DNA of 47,525 nucleotides from Candidatus Paraprevotella stercoravium (GCA_944320795.1 CALUIU010000024.1:1-47525); one strand, 5' to 3'; numbered from the stretch's first letter, positions 16,751 to 25,275 are shown. Program-made: numbers and translations. The notes: generated by a model from the sequence alone, not told the origin.

Positions 16751-18331
16751 ATGATTTCCGATGCAAAAAGATATATCAAACAGTTAATCAACGGGTCTGA
16801 AAACTCTGAAATCGAGTTCAAATCGGCAAAAGGAGGATTACCGGAAAGTTTTTGGGAAACTTTTTCCGCTTTTGCCAATACGAATGGAGGTATTATTGTA
16901 TTAGGTATAAAAGAAAAGAATGGTGTATTTTATCCTGACGGATTTGACAAACAACAATTGCAAACGTATAAAAAACGATTTTGGGATTGTGCACACAATA
17001 AGGAAAAAGTTAGTGCAACGATGCTTATAGAACGTGATGTCATTGATGCTGAAATAGATGGTAATTTCTTTTTGCTATTTAGGATTCCAAGAGCCTCATA
17101 CGATATACGTCCGGTTTTCCTTACAAGAAATCCTTTTGGAAATACTTTCAAAAGAAATCATGAAGGTGATTATCATTGTACAGATTCCGAAATACGTCAG
17201 ATGTTTGCTGATGCTCATCATTCTACGTTACCTTTCGATAATCAGATATTGCCAAACTATTCGATGAACGATATTGATACTGAAACATTAAGAGGTTATC
17301 GTCAACGCTTTATACTCCGTAAAAACAATCATCCATGGAATGATTTGGACGATTTTAATTTCTTGTGTAAGATTGGAGCTTATCGCGTAGATAGAGAGAG
17401 CGGTCAAGAAGGATTTACCCGTGCTGGAATACTTATGTTCGGTAAAACAGAAAGTATTACAGACCAGGCTTGCTGTCCATGGTATTTTGTCGATTATCAA
17501 GAGAAACTTAGCAATAATATGAATGAAAGATGGTCGGATAGAATATATGCCGATGGCTCATGGAATTCCAATTTATATCAGTTCTTTTTCAAGGTTTATA
17601 ATAAATTAGTACAAACCTTGCCTGTTCCATTCTCATTGAATGGTATAGAAAGAACAGAAGAGACTTTAGCTCATATTGCTATCAGAGAAGCTTTAGTAAA
17701 CGCACTGGTACATTCCAGTTATGCAGAACAAGGCAATATTGTTATTATCAGAGAAAAAGATAAAATAATATTCCGTAATCCCGGAAGAATGCTCATTTCT
17801 TTAGATGATTTTTATTCCGGTAGCCAGAGCGTTTGCCGTAATCCTATCATACAGAAATTTTTTATTCAATTGGGATACGGAGAAAAGGCCGGTAGTGGTG
17901 CCGATTATATTATAAAAGGATGTAACGTAAACAAATGGCATATTCCGGAACTTATTGAAAATGTTCAACCGGATACTGTTTCGTTGTATCTTTATCTATC
18001 AGAGAATAATAATACAAGCTCGAACGATAATAATACAAGCTTGGATCGTAATAATACAAGCTCGAACGATAATAATACAAGCTTGGATCGTAATAATACA
18101 AGTTTAAATAAAGCAGGGCAACGATTAAATAGAGATACATTAATAAACAAAGTCCTTGAATTTTGTGAAGACTGGATAACAATAGATGAAATCTCTGAGA
18201 AGGTCGGTAAGAGCCACCAACATTTAAGAGGAAAGATTATACCAGAGATGCTTAAACTCGGACTTTTGGAGAAACTTTATCCTGAAGCATCAACAAGTCC
18301 TAACCAAAAGTACAGAAAAACAAGGTTTTGA
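16751..18331 (+). CDS. AlbA_2 / HATPase_c_4 protein with winged-helix tail, inside the type I RM operon
   Basis: This is a 526-residue protein. Residues about 15-130 are an AlbA_2 (Schlafen-like) domain, with NSEIEFKSAKGG and FSAFANTNGGIIVLGI. Residues about 310-410 are a GHKL-type ATP-binding domain of the HATPase_c_4 kind, with AIREALVNALVHSSY, IIFRNPGRM and GEKAGSGADYI. The C-terminus (about 460-526) looks like a winged helix. Residues 420-454 are five 7-residue repeats of NNTSSND / NNTSLDR type encoded by a tandem DNA repeat. The family is usually annotated as a putative DNA-binding or transcriptional regulator and is often near defence genes. It is more AT-rich than hsdM and hsdR, which suggests a separate origin. 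It lies 48 nt after hsdM and 35 nt before rhuM. Confidence 0.85.
   Translation: MISDAKRYIKQLINGSENSEIEFKSAKGGLPESFWETFSAFANTNGGIIVLGIKEKNGVFYPDGFDKQQLQTYKKRFWDCAHNKEKVSATMLIERDVIDAEIDGNFFLLFRIPRASYDIRPVFLTRNPFGNTFKRNHEGDYHCTDSEIRQMFADAHHSTLPFDNQILPNYSMNDIDTETLRGYRQRFILRKNNHPWNDLDDFNFLCKIGAYRVDRESGQEGFTRAGILMFGKTESITDQACCPWYFVDYQEKLSNNMNERWSDRIYADGSWNSNLYQFFFKVYNKLVQTLPVPFSLNGIERTEETLAHIAIREALVNALVHSSYAEQGNIVIIREKDKIIFRNPGRMLISLDDFYSGSQSVCRNPIIQKFFIQLGYGEKAGSGADYIIKGCNVNKWHIPELIENVQPDTVSLYLYLSENNNTSSNDNNTSLDRNNTSSNDNNTSLDRNNTSLNKAGQRLNRDTLINKVLEFCEDWITIDEISEKVGKSHQHLRGKIIPEMLKLGLLEKLYPEASTSPNQKYRKTRF
18008..18112 (+). repeat. In-frame 21-bp tandem repeat (5 units)
   Basis: Five 21-bp units run through the AlbA_2/HATPase gene. 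18008-18049 and 18050-18091 are identical 42-bp blocks, each made of two slightly different 21-bp units; 18092-18112 is a diverged fifth unit. Unit length is a multiple of three, so copy-number change would alter linker length without breaking the frame. Confidence 0.95.
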
Positions 18332-18366
18332 AACAGAAGAAGCAAATCTGTAAAGAAAAGTCAGTA

Positions 18367-19329
18367 ATGAACGAGCAGCAAAACAACGGAAATATAATCC
18401 TCTACCAGACAGAGGATGGCAAATCAAGGATAGAGGTAACTCTATGCAATGATACGGTTTGGCTTACGGCCGACCAGATGGCAGAACTGTTTCAGCGAAA
18501 CAAATCTACCATCTCCCGACATATAAAGAATGTATTCGAGGACGGAGAGTTACAGGCAGACAAGGTAGTTGCATTTTTTGCAACAACCACTCAACATGGT
18601 GCTATCAAAGGGAAAAATCAGACTCATCAGGTGGCATACTATAATCTTGACATGATCATCAGTGTAGGTTATCGTGTCAAGTCACACCGTGGGGTGCAGT
18701 TCAGAATATGGGCCACAAATGTCCTTCGTGAATATCTTGTAAAAGGATTTGCCATGAACGATGATTTGCTGAAAAGAGCCGGCGGAGGAAACTATTTCGA
18801 CGAGCTGCTTAGCCGTATCCGCGACATACGTTCCTCGGAAAAGGTATTCTACCGCAAGATACTCGAAATTTATGCCCTGAGTATAGACTACGATCCACGT
18901 ACAGAAGCTACCATGCAGTTTTTCAAGACTGTACAGAACAAAATGCACTACTCTGTTCATGGACATACAGCAGCTGAGATTATTTACGAACGTGTAGATG
19001 CGGAAATAGCCAAAAACTATCTTTCTTCCGATGAATTGGATACGCTCAACAGAATAGTCAGTCTGTATTTGGATTTTGCAGAACTTCAAGCCAAATCGCA
19101 TAAGCCAATGTATATGAAAGACTGGATTCAGAAGTTGGACGATTTCTTGAAACTTTCCGGAAAAGAACTGTTAAGCCATGCCGGAAAGATCTCTGCCGAA
19201 TTGGCAAAGCAGAAAGCGGATACGGAGTACGACAAGTTCAAGGAAAGGACTGTTTACAGCCTTTCGCCCGTAGAGATTCATTTTCTTGAAAACTTTGAAA
19301 AGGAGCAGAAGAAGCTGAAAGACAGATAG
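18367..19329 (+). CDS. RhuM family protein
   Basis: This is a 320-residue protein of the RhuM family, named after a Salmonella pathogenicity-island gene, with unknown biochemical function. The N-terminal part, VWLTADQMAELFQRNKSTIS, looks like a helix-turn-helix. It is followed by YYNLDMIISVGYRVKSHRG and FRIWATNVLREYLVKGF, characteristic of RhuM. The C-terminal region is helical and rich in charged residues. RhuM genes are often seen within type I restriction-modification loci, as here between the AlbA_2 protein and hsdS. The ATG at 18367 (MNEQQNN) is preferred over a TTG at 18328, which would overlap the upstream gene. Confidence 0.88.
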   Translation: MNEQQNNGNIILYQTEDGKSRIEVTLCNDTVWLTADQMAELFQRNKSTISRHIKNVFEDGELQADKVVAFFATTTQHGAIKGKNQTHQVAYYNLDMIISVGYRVKSHRGVQFRIWATNVLREYLVKGFAMNDDLLKRAGGGNYFDELLSRIRDIRSSEKVFYRKILEIYALSIDYDPRTEATMQFFKTVQNKMHYSVHGHTAAEIIYERVDAEIAKNYLSSDELDTLNRIVSLYLDFAELQAKSHKPMYMKDWIQKLDDFLKLSGKELLSHAGKISAELAKQKADTEYDKFKERTVYSLSPVEIHFLENFEKEQKKLKDR

Positions 19330-19335
19330 ATTATG

Positions 19336-19360
19336 AACTGGTTAGTCAGACTAACCAGTT
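19336..19360 (+). promoter_or_regulatory. 25-nt palindrome between rhuM and hsdS
   Basis: Perfect 12-bp arms (AACTGGTTAGTC / GACTAACCAGTT) flank one central A. The element starts 6 nt after the rhuM stop and ends 34 nt before the hsdS ATG. No T-run follows, so an operator or an RNA-processing hairpin is more likely than a terminator. Confidence 0.5.
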
Positions 19361-19394
19361 GAAGATTACTCATATTGTTACGAGATTGAGGATT

Positions 19395-20648
19395 ATGGAA
19401 AATAGATACAATAAATATAAAGATAGCGGGATTGAATGGATTGGGGAGATTCCGGAGCATTGGGAGAAAATATGTTTAAAGCGCCTAAGTAATATTAATA
19501 CAGGTAATCAAGATACACAAGACAGTGTTTCTGATGGAAAATATCCTTTTTTTGTGCGTTCTCCAAAAGTAGAAAGAAGTAACAAATATACTTTTGAAGG
19601 TGCATCTATATTAATGGCAGGTGATGGAGTTGGAGCAGGAAAAGTTTTTCATCTTGCTGATGACAAATTTGCTTGTCACCAACGAGTATATTGTATTAAT
19701 CAGTTTAAAAGAGTAAATAGGATATATTTATTTTATTATTTGAGTTCATTATTCTATCATGTAATAGAAAGCGCAAACTCTAAATCCACGGTGGATTCAG
19801 TGAGATTACCAATGTTAGCCGAATTCCCAGTATTCATGCCTATAGGCTTTGAGCAACAATCCATCGCCACCTACCTTGATCAAAAATGTGGCGAAATAGA
19901 CGAACTGACAACTTTGCAAGAGGAAATGATAACCAAATTGCAAAGCTACAAGCAATCTGTTATTACAGAAGCGGTAACCAAAGGTTTGGATAAAAATATT
20001 CCTTTAAAAGATAGCGGTGTAGAATGGATTGGGGAAATTCCGGAGCATTGGGTATGTACAGTATTTAAAAAGTTTTTGTCAGAGCCAATGCAATATGGTG
20101 CAAATGAACCAGCAGAAGAATGTAATTATAATGATCCAAGATATATAAGAATAACTGATATAAAGGATGATGGAACATTAAGAGATGATACTTTTAAATC
20201 TTTGCCTTTTGAAAAGGCTCAAGAATATATGTTAACAAAAGGTGATCTGTTATTTGCAAGAAGTGGAGCAACTGTTGGAAAGACTTTCTTATACAAGGAA
20301 GATTATGCAGCTTGTTTCGCAGGCTATCTAATAAAAGCCAGGTGCAATAAAAATGATCTTCTACCTAATTTCGTATTTTATTATACACTTTCTAATGTGT
20401 ATCAAAATTGGAAAAACAGCATATTTATTCAATCTACAATCCAAAACATTGGTGCAGACAAATATTCTGTAATGCCTATTATTGTTCCTCCTCTCCCCGA
20501 ACAACAAGCTATCGCCGATTACCTCGACCAGAAATGCGGCGAGATAGACGAACTGATCTCCATCAAGCAGCAGAAAATAGAGAAACTGAAAGACTACAAG
20601 AAATCATTGATTTTCGAGTGTGTCACCGGAAAAAGAAAAGTCTGCTAA
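19395..20648 (+). CDS. hsdS: Type I restriction-modification specificity subunit HsdS
   Basis: This is a 417-residue specificity subunit that sets the bipartite DNA target of the R-M complex. It has two target-recognition domains (about residues 25-165 and 230-375). Each is introduced by a near-identical segment, KDSGIEWIGEIPEHW and KDSGVEWIGEIPEHW, and each is followed by a conserved helix starting YLDQKCGEIDEL. The two recognition domains are unlike each other and more AT-rich than the conserved parts, as expected for exchangeable modules. The start at 19395 (MENRYNKYKDSG) is typical for the family. Only one hsdS is present; no second partial copy or recombinase was found in the window, so inversion switching is not indicated. 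Confidence 0.95.
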   Translation: MENRYNKYKDSGIEWIGEIPEHWEKICLKRLSNINTGNQDTQDSVSDGKYPFFVRSPKVERSNKYTFEGASILMAGDGVGAGKVFHLADDKFACHQRVYCINQFKRVNRIYLFYYLSSLFYHVIESANSKSTVDSVRLPMLAEFPVFMPIGFEQQSIATYLDQKCGEIDELTTLQEEMITKLQSYKQSVITEAVTKGLDKNIPLKDSGVEWIGEIPEHWVCTVFKKFLSEPMQYGANEPAEECNYNDPRYIRITDIKDDGTLRDDTFKSLPFEKAQEYMLTKGDLLFARSGATVGKTFLYKEDYAACFAGYLIKARCNKNDLLPNFVFYYTLSNVYQNWKNSIFIQSTIQNIGADKYSVMPIIVPPLPEQQAIADYLDQKCGEIDELISIKQQKIEKLKDYKKSLIFECVTGKRKVC

Positions 20649-20650
20649 TA

Positions 20651-20709
20651 TCAAAGTGCCAAAGAAAAGGAGTCAAAGAGCCAAAATGGCACTTTGGATG
20701 GCACTTTGA
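20651..20709 (+). repeat. Overlapping inverted and direct repeats between hsdS and hsdR
   Basis: TCAAAGTGCCA (20651-20661) is complementary to TGGCACTTTGA (20699-20709) and, over 10 bases, to a second copy at 20687-20696. Two alternative hairpins are therefore possible in the 93-nt gap before hsdR. Confidence 0.6.
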
Positions 20710-20741
20710 ATTGTAAATATATGATTAAAAACAGAATAACC

Positions 20742-23700
20742 ATGAATACCTCTGACTTAAAGGAAAAGAACTTTGAAGCCGATATAGAACGTTACCTGAT
20801 AACGGAGGGTGGCTATGTCAAAGGCAATCAGGATACATACGATAAGGAACGGGCCATTGATATGCCGGTGCTGATCTCTTTTATCGAAAAGACACAGCCC
20901 AAACAGTGGAAACGCTATGTGACCAAATACGGGGACAAGGCGGAAAGACAGCTGTACCGTGTGTTTCAGGATGATGTAACGCGGTATGGACTGATCTATG
21001 TGTTGCGCAAGGGTATCAGTGATGTGGGTATCAACATCCGCTTCTGTTACTTTGCTCCGGCTTCCCGGCTGAACGATGAACTGGTGGCCAATTATCATGC
21101 CAACATTCTTACGGTAACCCGCCAGTTTGCCTATTCCAAACTGAACAAGGACACCATTGATATGGTGCTCTCCCTGAACGGTATTCCGGTGGTGGCCCTC
21201 GAATTGAAAAACCAGATTACCGGGCAGAATGTGGAAGACTCCAAACGGCAGTGGCGCACGGACCGAGATCCGAAAGAACCGCTGTTTCATTTCAACAACC
21301 GTATATTGGCCTACTTCGGGGTGGACCTTTACGAGGTGGCGCTCACTACCGAACTGAAAAAGGAAAAGACTTTCTTCATTCCGTTCAATCAGGGATCGAA
21401 CGGAGCCGGAGAAGTGGGCGGTGCCGGCAATCCCGAATCTGCGGACGGAGGATATGTCACCTCTTATTTGTGGGAACGCATCCTGCAGCGGGAAATGTTG
21501 CTTGCCATACTCCAGCGTTATATTTCCCGACAGGAGGAAGAAAAACTGAAGATTATCGTCGACAAGCATGGCCGGGAGAAAGAGATTACGGAAACTTCCG
21601 TGAAGATTATCTTTCCCCGTTTTCATCAGCTGGATGTGGTGGAGAAACTGGTGGCTGATACGTATTATGCGAACCTTCCAAACACGACGTGTCATGATAA
21701 CGGGGCGAACTATGACAAGGCGGCAGATGAAAGACCGGAATATGTGTTGCACCGAAGGAAACCGCATGGAAACAATTTCCTGATCCAGCACTCAGCCGGT
21801 TCGGGAAAGTCCAACTCAATCGCATGGCTTACTTATCGTCTGGCCGGACTGCAGAACGCGGACATGAAGAATATGTTCAACAGCGTGTTTGTCATCACCG
21901 ACCGGCGTGTGCTGAACAAACAGCTTCAAAGCACCATCCTCGGGTTTGACCATATCGACGGACAGATAGAAACCATCACGGACTCGGACAATTCGGAGAA
22001 ACTGGCCCGGATCATTAATGATGACAACACGAGAATTGTCATTACGACGCTCCATCGTTTCCCGGTAATCTATAAGGAACTGACCAGCCGTAGCGGAAAG
22101 CGTTATGCCATTATTGTGGATGAAGCGCATTCGTCACAGTCGGGCAAGAGTGCGGAGAAACTGAAAGCCGCCCTGGCAGATACCGATGAGGCTTTGCGTG
22201 AATATGCCGAAATCGAAGAGGTGGAGGCCGAAGAACTCGAAAAGAAGAAGGATGCGCTGATGGAGGATCTGCTGGCTCAGGGGCAGCACAGCAATCTTTT
22301 CTTCTATGCCTTTACGGCAACACCGAAGCCCAAGACGCTGCAGACCTTTGGAGAACTGGCAGAGGAGGGGGAGACGCCGGAGGACAGCAAGTATGTGGCC
22401 TATCACAACTATTCCATGTTGCAGGCCATTGAAGAAGGGTTCATCAAGGACGTGCTGAAATATTATACCACATACGACACCACCTATGAGATTGCCAAGC
22501 GCATCGAGGCCGATCCGTTGTATGAGGAAACTCCGGCCACACGGGCCATCAAGGCCTTTCACGACAATCATGAGCATGTGATTGCGCAGAAAACGGCCAT
22601 CATCGTGGAGAAGTTCCGGGAGGTGACCCTGAACGCCATGCTCGGCAAGGCCAAGGCTATGGTGGTCTGCTCTTCGCGTGCCCATGCGGTCCGTTATTTT
22701 CTGGAGATCCGCAAGTATTGCGAAGAGAATAACATTACGGATGTGAAACCGATGGTGGCTTTCTCGGGCAAGGTGTCTTATCAGGGTGTGGAATATACTG
22801 AACCGAAACTGAACTCCACGGACGAACGGAACATCTCGGAGGCCAAACTGCCGTTGTATTTTGCATCTGATTTATATAACATGCTGGTGGTTGCCGACAA
22901 GTATCAGACCGGTTTTGACGAACCGCTGCTGCATACCATGTTTGTGGATAAGAAACTGAAGAATGTGAAGGCGGTGCAGACTCTTTCGCGTCTGAACAGA
23001 GCGCATAAGGACAAGAAGGACACTTACGTGCTTGATTTCTACAATAAACCGGACGAGATCAAAAAGTCGTTTGAGCCGTTCTATAAGGGCACGGAACTAA
23101 TCAAGCCTGTGGATGTGAATTTTGTCTATACCTTCCGAAAGGATATTCAGATGTATCAGTTGTGGACCGAAGGCGACGAACAGAAATTCTTTGATCTGTT
23201 GCAGAATATCAACAAGCAGAAAGACCGTCTGGGAGCTTTGTCGAATGCCTTCAAGAATACGATGGACCGATATAGTGAACTGGATGAGGAGAAGCAGTTT
23301 GAGGTAAGGTCGAAAATCAAGAACTTTGTGCGTTTCTATGCTTATATGGCACAGATTGCCCGAACATACGATAAGGATCTGTATAAGGCGTATGTGTATG
23401 CGGATTATCTGTATCGGTTGCTGCCCAAGAATGCCCGGGAGAGGATAGACCTGAACCGACAGATCATGTTGGTCAACTCCCGCATATCGGAAGGGGAGAC
23501 GGTGTCCATCCGGTTGGGCGACGATCAAAAACCGATAAAGGGCGAGAATCCGAAAGCCGGCAAGCCGAAGAGTGAAAACGAGGATTTGCTGAGCCGTATC
23601 ATCGACAAGGTGAATCTCATGTATCAGGGGCAGTTCTCGGAGGCGGACCGTGTGATCCTGGAAACCATTTATGACAAGATGGTATCTACCGCTAAAAAGA

Positions 23701-24482
23701 AACTGACCAAACAGGCAAACAATACGGACGAGAAACAGTTTGAGGAAAGTATCTTCCCTCAGATTTTCGATGAAGTGGCCAGAGGCTGTTATGTGGAGCA
23801 GATGGATTCTTTTGCCAAGCTGTTTGAGAACAGTGACTTCTACCGGAATGTCATGACACAGATGGCTCGGGTGTTTTATGCCAGCTATAAGAAGAAGGAA
23901 GATGAACTGCCGTTTATTCCGGAACTGTTCAAACAGAGGCTGTTGGCTGATGTGGAAGTTGAATTTGATGAATTGAAGCAGTTCCTGCCCGACTTTGACG
24001 CTGTGGCCTCCTGTCTGATCCAGGTCCTGAAGGCACAGACGGTGTCTTCCATCGACGGGGCCAATGAACTGCTCCTGGATTCTTTCAACCGGCTGTACTG
24101 TCTGGAGGGTATGAAACTGATAGACAAAAGACGGCATTTCAATACTCTGGTGACCAAATATGAGGTGTTCTTAAAGAAGGTGTATTATTTGCTGAATGGC
24201 AAGGAAATGGTGAACCTCAAGGATGAGAGTAGTATGCCTACATTCATCAACTGCATCCTGTCGCTCAGTTGTCTGAAAGGATTGAAACACAACCCGGATG
24301 AAAGATACCGGAAGTTCTATGATTATCTGGAAATGGTAAAGCAATGGAGAAACAGCGAGTCGCACAACGCGCCCGATGCTTCGATGCAGGAACTGAATTT
24401 AGCCATTCATGTTGTTTCTACCATGTATCTTTGGGTAATCTCCCAAAATATGAAGAGCCTGAATTTTGCCCTTGGGAAATAA
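20742..24482 (+). CDS. hsdR: Type I restriction endonuclease subunit HsdR
   Basis: This is a 1246-residue motor and nuclease subunit that translocates and cleaves DNA lacking the host methyl mark. The N-terminal HSDR_N nuclease domain carries the PD-(D/E)xK-like core DMVLSLNGIPVVALELKNQ near residue 140-158. The SF2 helicase part follows, with Walker A SAGSGKSNS near 351, DEAH in IIVDEAHSSQSG near 459 and FTATPKPKTL near 525. A second RecA domain contains KYQTGFDEPLLHTMFVDK and LSRLNRAHKDK. A long helical C-terminal part is expected to bind the methyltransferase core. The ATG at 20742 (MNTSDLKEKNFEADI) is preferred; in-frame alternatives lie at 20694 and 20721. It is the last gene of the operon, followed by a repeat array and terminator. 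Confidence 0.95.
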   Translation: MNTSDLKEKNFEADIERYLITEGGYVKGNQDTYDKERAIDMPVLISFIEKTQPKQWKRYVTKYGDKAERQLYRVFQDDVTRYGLIYVLRKGISDVGINIRFCYFAPASRLNDELVANYHANILTVTRQFAYSKLNKDTIDMVLSLNGIPVVALELKNQITGQNVEDSKRQWRTDRDPKEPLFHFNNRILAYFGVDLYEVALTTELKKEKTFFIPFNQGSNGAGEVGGAGNPESADGGYVTSYLWERILQREMLLAILQRYISRQEEEKLKIIVDKHGREKEITETSVKIIFPRFHQLDVVEKLVADTYYANLPNTTCHDNGANYDKAADERPEYVLHRRKPHGNNFLIQHSAGSGKSNSIAWLTYRLAGLQNADMKNMFNSVFVITDRRVLNKQLQSTILGFDHIDGQIETITDSDNSEKLARIINDDNTRIVITTLHRFPVIYKELTSRSGKRYAIIVDEAHSSQSGKSAEKLKAALADTDEALREYAEIEEVEAEELEKKKDALMEDLLAQGQHSNLFFYAFTATPKPKTLQTFGELAEEGETPEDSKYVAYHNYSMLQAIEEGFIKDVLKYYTTYDTTYEIAKRIEADPLYEETPATRAIKAFHDNHEHVIAQKTAIIVEKFREVTLNAMLGKAKAMVVCSSRAHAVRYFLEIRKYCEENNITDVKPMVAFSGKVSYQGVEYTEPKLNSTDERNISEAKLPLYFASDLYNMLVVADKYQTGFDEPLLHTMFVDKKLKNVKAVQTLSRLNRAHKDKKDTYVLDFYNKPDEIKKSFEPFYKGTELIKPVDVNFVYTFRKDIQMYQLWTEGDEQKFFDLLQNINKQKDRLGALSNAFKNTMDRYSELDEEKQFEVRSKIKNFVRFYAYMAQIARTYDKDLYKAYVYADYLYRLLPKNARERIDLNRQIMLVNSRISEGETVSIRLGDDQKPIKGENPKAGKPKSENEDLLSRIIDKVNLMYQGQFSEADRVILETIYDKMVSTAKKKLTKQANNTDEKQFEESIFPQIFDEVARGCYVEQMDSFAKLFENSDFYRNVMTQMARVFYASYKKKEDELPFIPELFKQRLLADVEVEFDELKQFLPDFDAVASCLIQVLKAQTVSSIDGANELLLDSFNRLYCLEGMKLIDKRRHFNTLVTKYEVFLKKVYYLLNGKEMVNLKDESSMPTFINCILSLSCLKGLKHNPDERYRKFYDYLEMVKQWRNSESHNAPDASMQELNLAIHVVSTMYLWVISQNMKSLNFALGK

Positions 24483-24556
24483 GCCGTCGGCATAGATTGC
24501 CGGGATGTTGTCGCAAAACTCAGTCTCTTGGGAGAATTTTCTATGCCCGATTATTC

Positions 24557-24660
24557 GTATGGCAGTACTTCGGCCAAGGTACTGCCGTACTTTCGAAAAG
24601 GTACTCCAGTACTTCAGGCAAAGTACCGCAGTACTCCGGGCGAAGTACTGCGGTATTATT
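24557..24660 (+). repeat. Degenerate 22-bp GTAC-rich tandem repeat array
   Basis: Four full units and a partial fifth (24557, 24579, 24601, 24623, 24645) each start with GTAC or GTAT. Each full unit has a second GTACT eight bases later. Neighbouring half-units are complementary, so several nested hairpins can form. The last and strongest is a terminator-like stem. Confidence 0.85.
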
Positions 24661-24665
24661 TTATT
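24627..24665 (+). terminator. Terminator of the RM operon, formed by the repeat array
   Basis: The 10-bp perfect stem CCGCAGTACT / AGTACTGCGG, with an 8-nt loop, is followed by TATTATTTTATTC. It lies about 145 nt after the hsdR stop and uses the last units of the 22-bp array. Confidence 0.7.
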
Positions 24666-24680
24666 CTGTTTTCCGACAGA

Positions 24681-25115
24681 TCAGTCGCGCCAGTTATAGT
24701 TCTCTTCGTAGTTGTCGAACTTGAATTCTTCCGTGATACCGGCTGCCTTCAGTGCCTGGAGCACGATGCCCTGTTCTTTGGGTGAGAGGGCGGTTTCCCC
24801 TCTTCTTCTTTCAAAATAGGAGTTGCGGCTGAACTTGTTGATCAGGATAGACTTGAAGGTCTGATACTGGTCGGGGAACATGCGTTTCTGGAAATTGGTG
24901 AATCCGCGTGCGTAGACGACGGGAGTATTGTCGCGGTAGAAACGGCAGGTATCGTCTTTGCCACATCGGTTCGGATTAATGAGATTCAGGTAATTTTCCT
25001 GTTCCACCAAGGTCTGATAGGCAATCTGGTGCAGACAGGTTGCCGCTTTGGGGCAGTCGTGATGCAGGCATACGGCATAGTTGGCCGGGATGGTTGTGTA
25101 AAATTTCTTAGGCAT
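24681..25115 (-). CDS. DUF6078 family protein
   Basis: This is a 144-residue cytoplasmic protein resembling a Bacteroidales family annotated as DUF6078. The N-terminal half is Cys-rich (CLHHDCPKAATCLHQ, then NPNRCGKDDTCRFYR), which could bind a metal. The middle is basic and helical (GFTNFQKRMFPDQYQTFKSI). The C-terminal part (SPKEQGIVLQALKAAGI) is helical and acidic. No function is known. It is convergent with the RM operon, separated from it by the 22-bp repeat array. The start at 25115 is the only ATG near the N-terminus. Confidence 0.7.
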   Translation of the reverse strand: MPKKFYTTIPANYAVCLHHDCPKAATCLHQIAYQTLVEQENYLNLINPNRCGKDDTCRFYRDNTPVVYARGFTNFQKRMFPDQYQTFKSILINKFSRNSYFERRRGETALSPKEQGIVLQALKAAGITEEFKFDNYEENYNWRD

Positions 25116-25201
25116 GATTTTATGAGGTTATCAGAAAGTGAATTTTTGTGTTTTTATGTCTGGATATTACATTACTTTGGACAATAAAACTTTTCTGAAA
25201 A

Positions 25202-25209
25202 CAAAGATA
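25202..25209 (-). promoter_or_regulatory. -7 box of the DUF6078 gene
   Basis: TATCTTTG on the minus strand lies 87 nt before the start codon at 25115. No clear -33 element was found. Confidence 0.4.
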
Positions 25210-25256
25210 ATCAAACAATAGATATTTTTTAAGAAAAAGATAGATTTTTTTCTTCC

Positions 25257-25275
25257 TGTGCAGAATGAGTGCACA
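25257..25275. promoter_or_regulatory. Dyad element upstream of the hypothetical gene at 25343
   Basis: TGTGCA and TGCACA are separated by 7 nt. A GAACTTTG box, seven of eight to TAnnTTTG, begins at 25285. The dyad would be centred near -33 of that promoter, where a regulator could act. Confidence 0.3.

Noticed and set aside
18008-18112. Low-complexity sequencing artefact in the tandem repeat
   Set aside because: The repeat keeps the reading frame and both 42-bp blocks end cleanly in coding sequence. Copy number may still be mis-assembled, but the repeat itself is real in this sequence.
19395-24482. Invertible hsdS switching
   Set aside because: Only one complete hsdS is present, its repeats are direct and not inverted relative to a second copy, and no site-specific recombinase gene lies nearby.
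24557-24660. CRISPR array
   Set aside because: The 22-bp units are contiguous and degenerate, have no unique spacers, and no cas gene is present.
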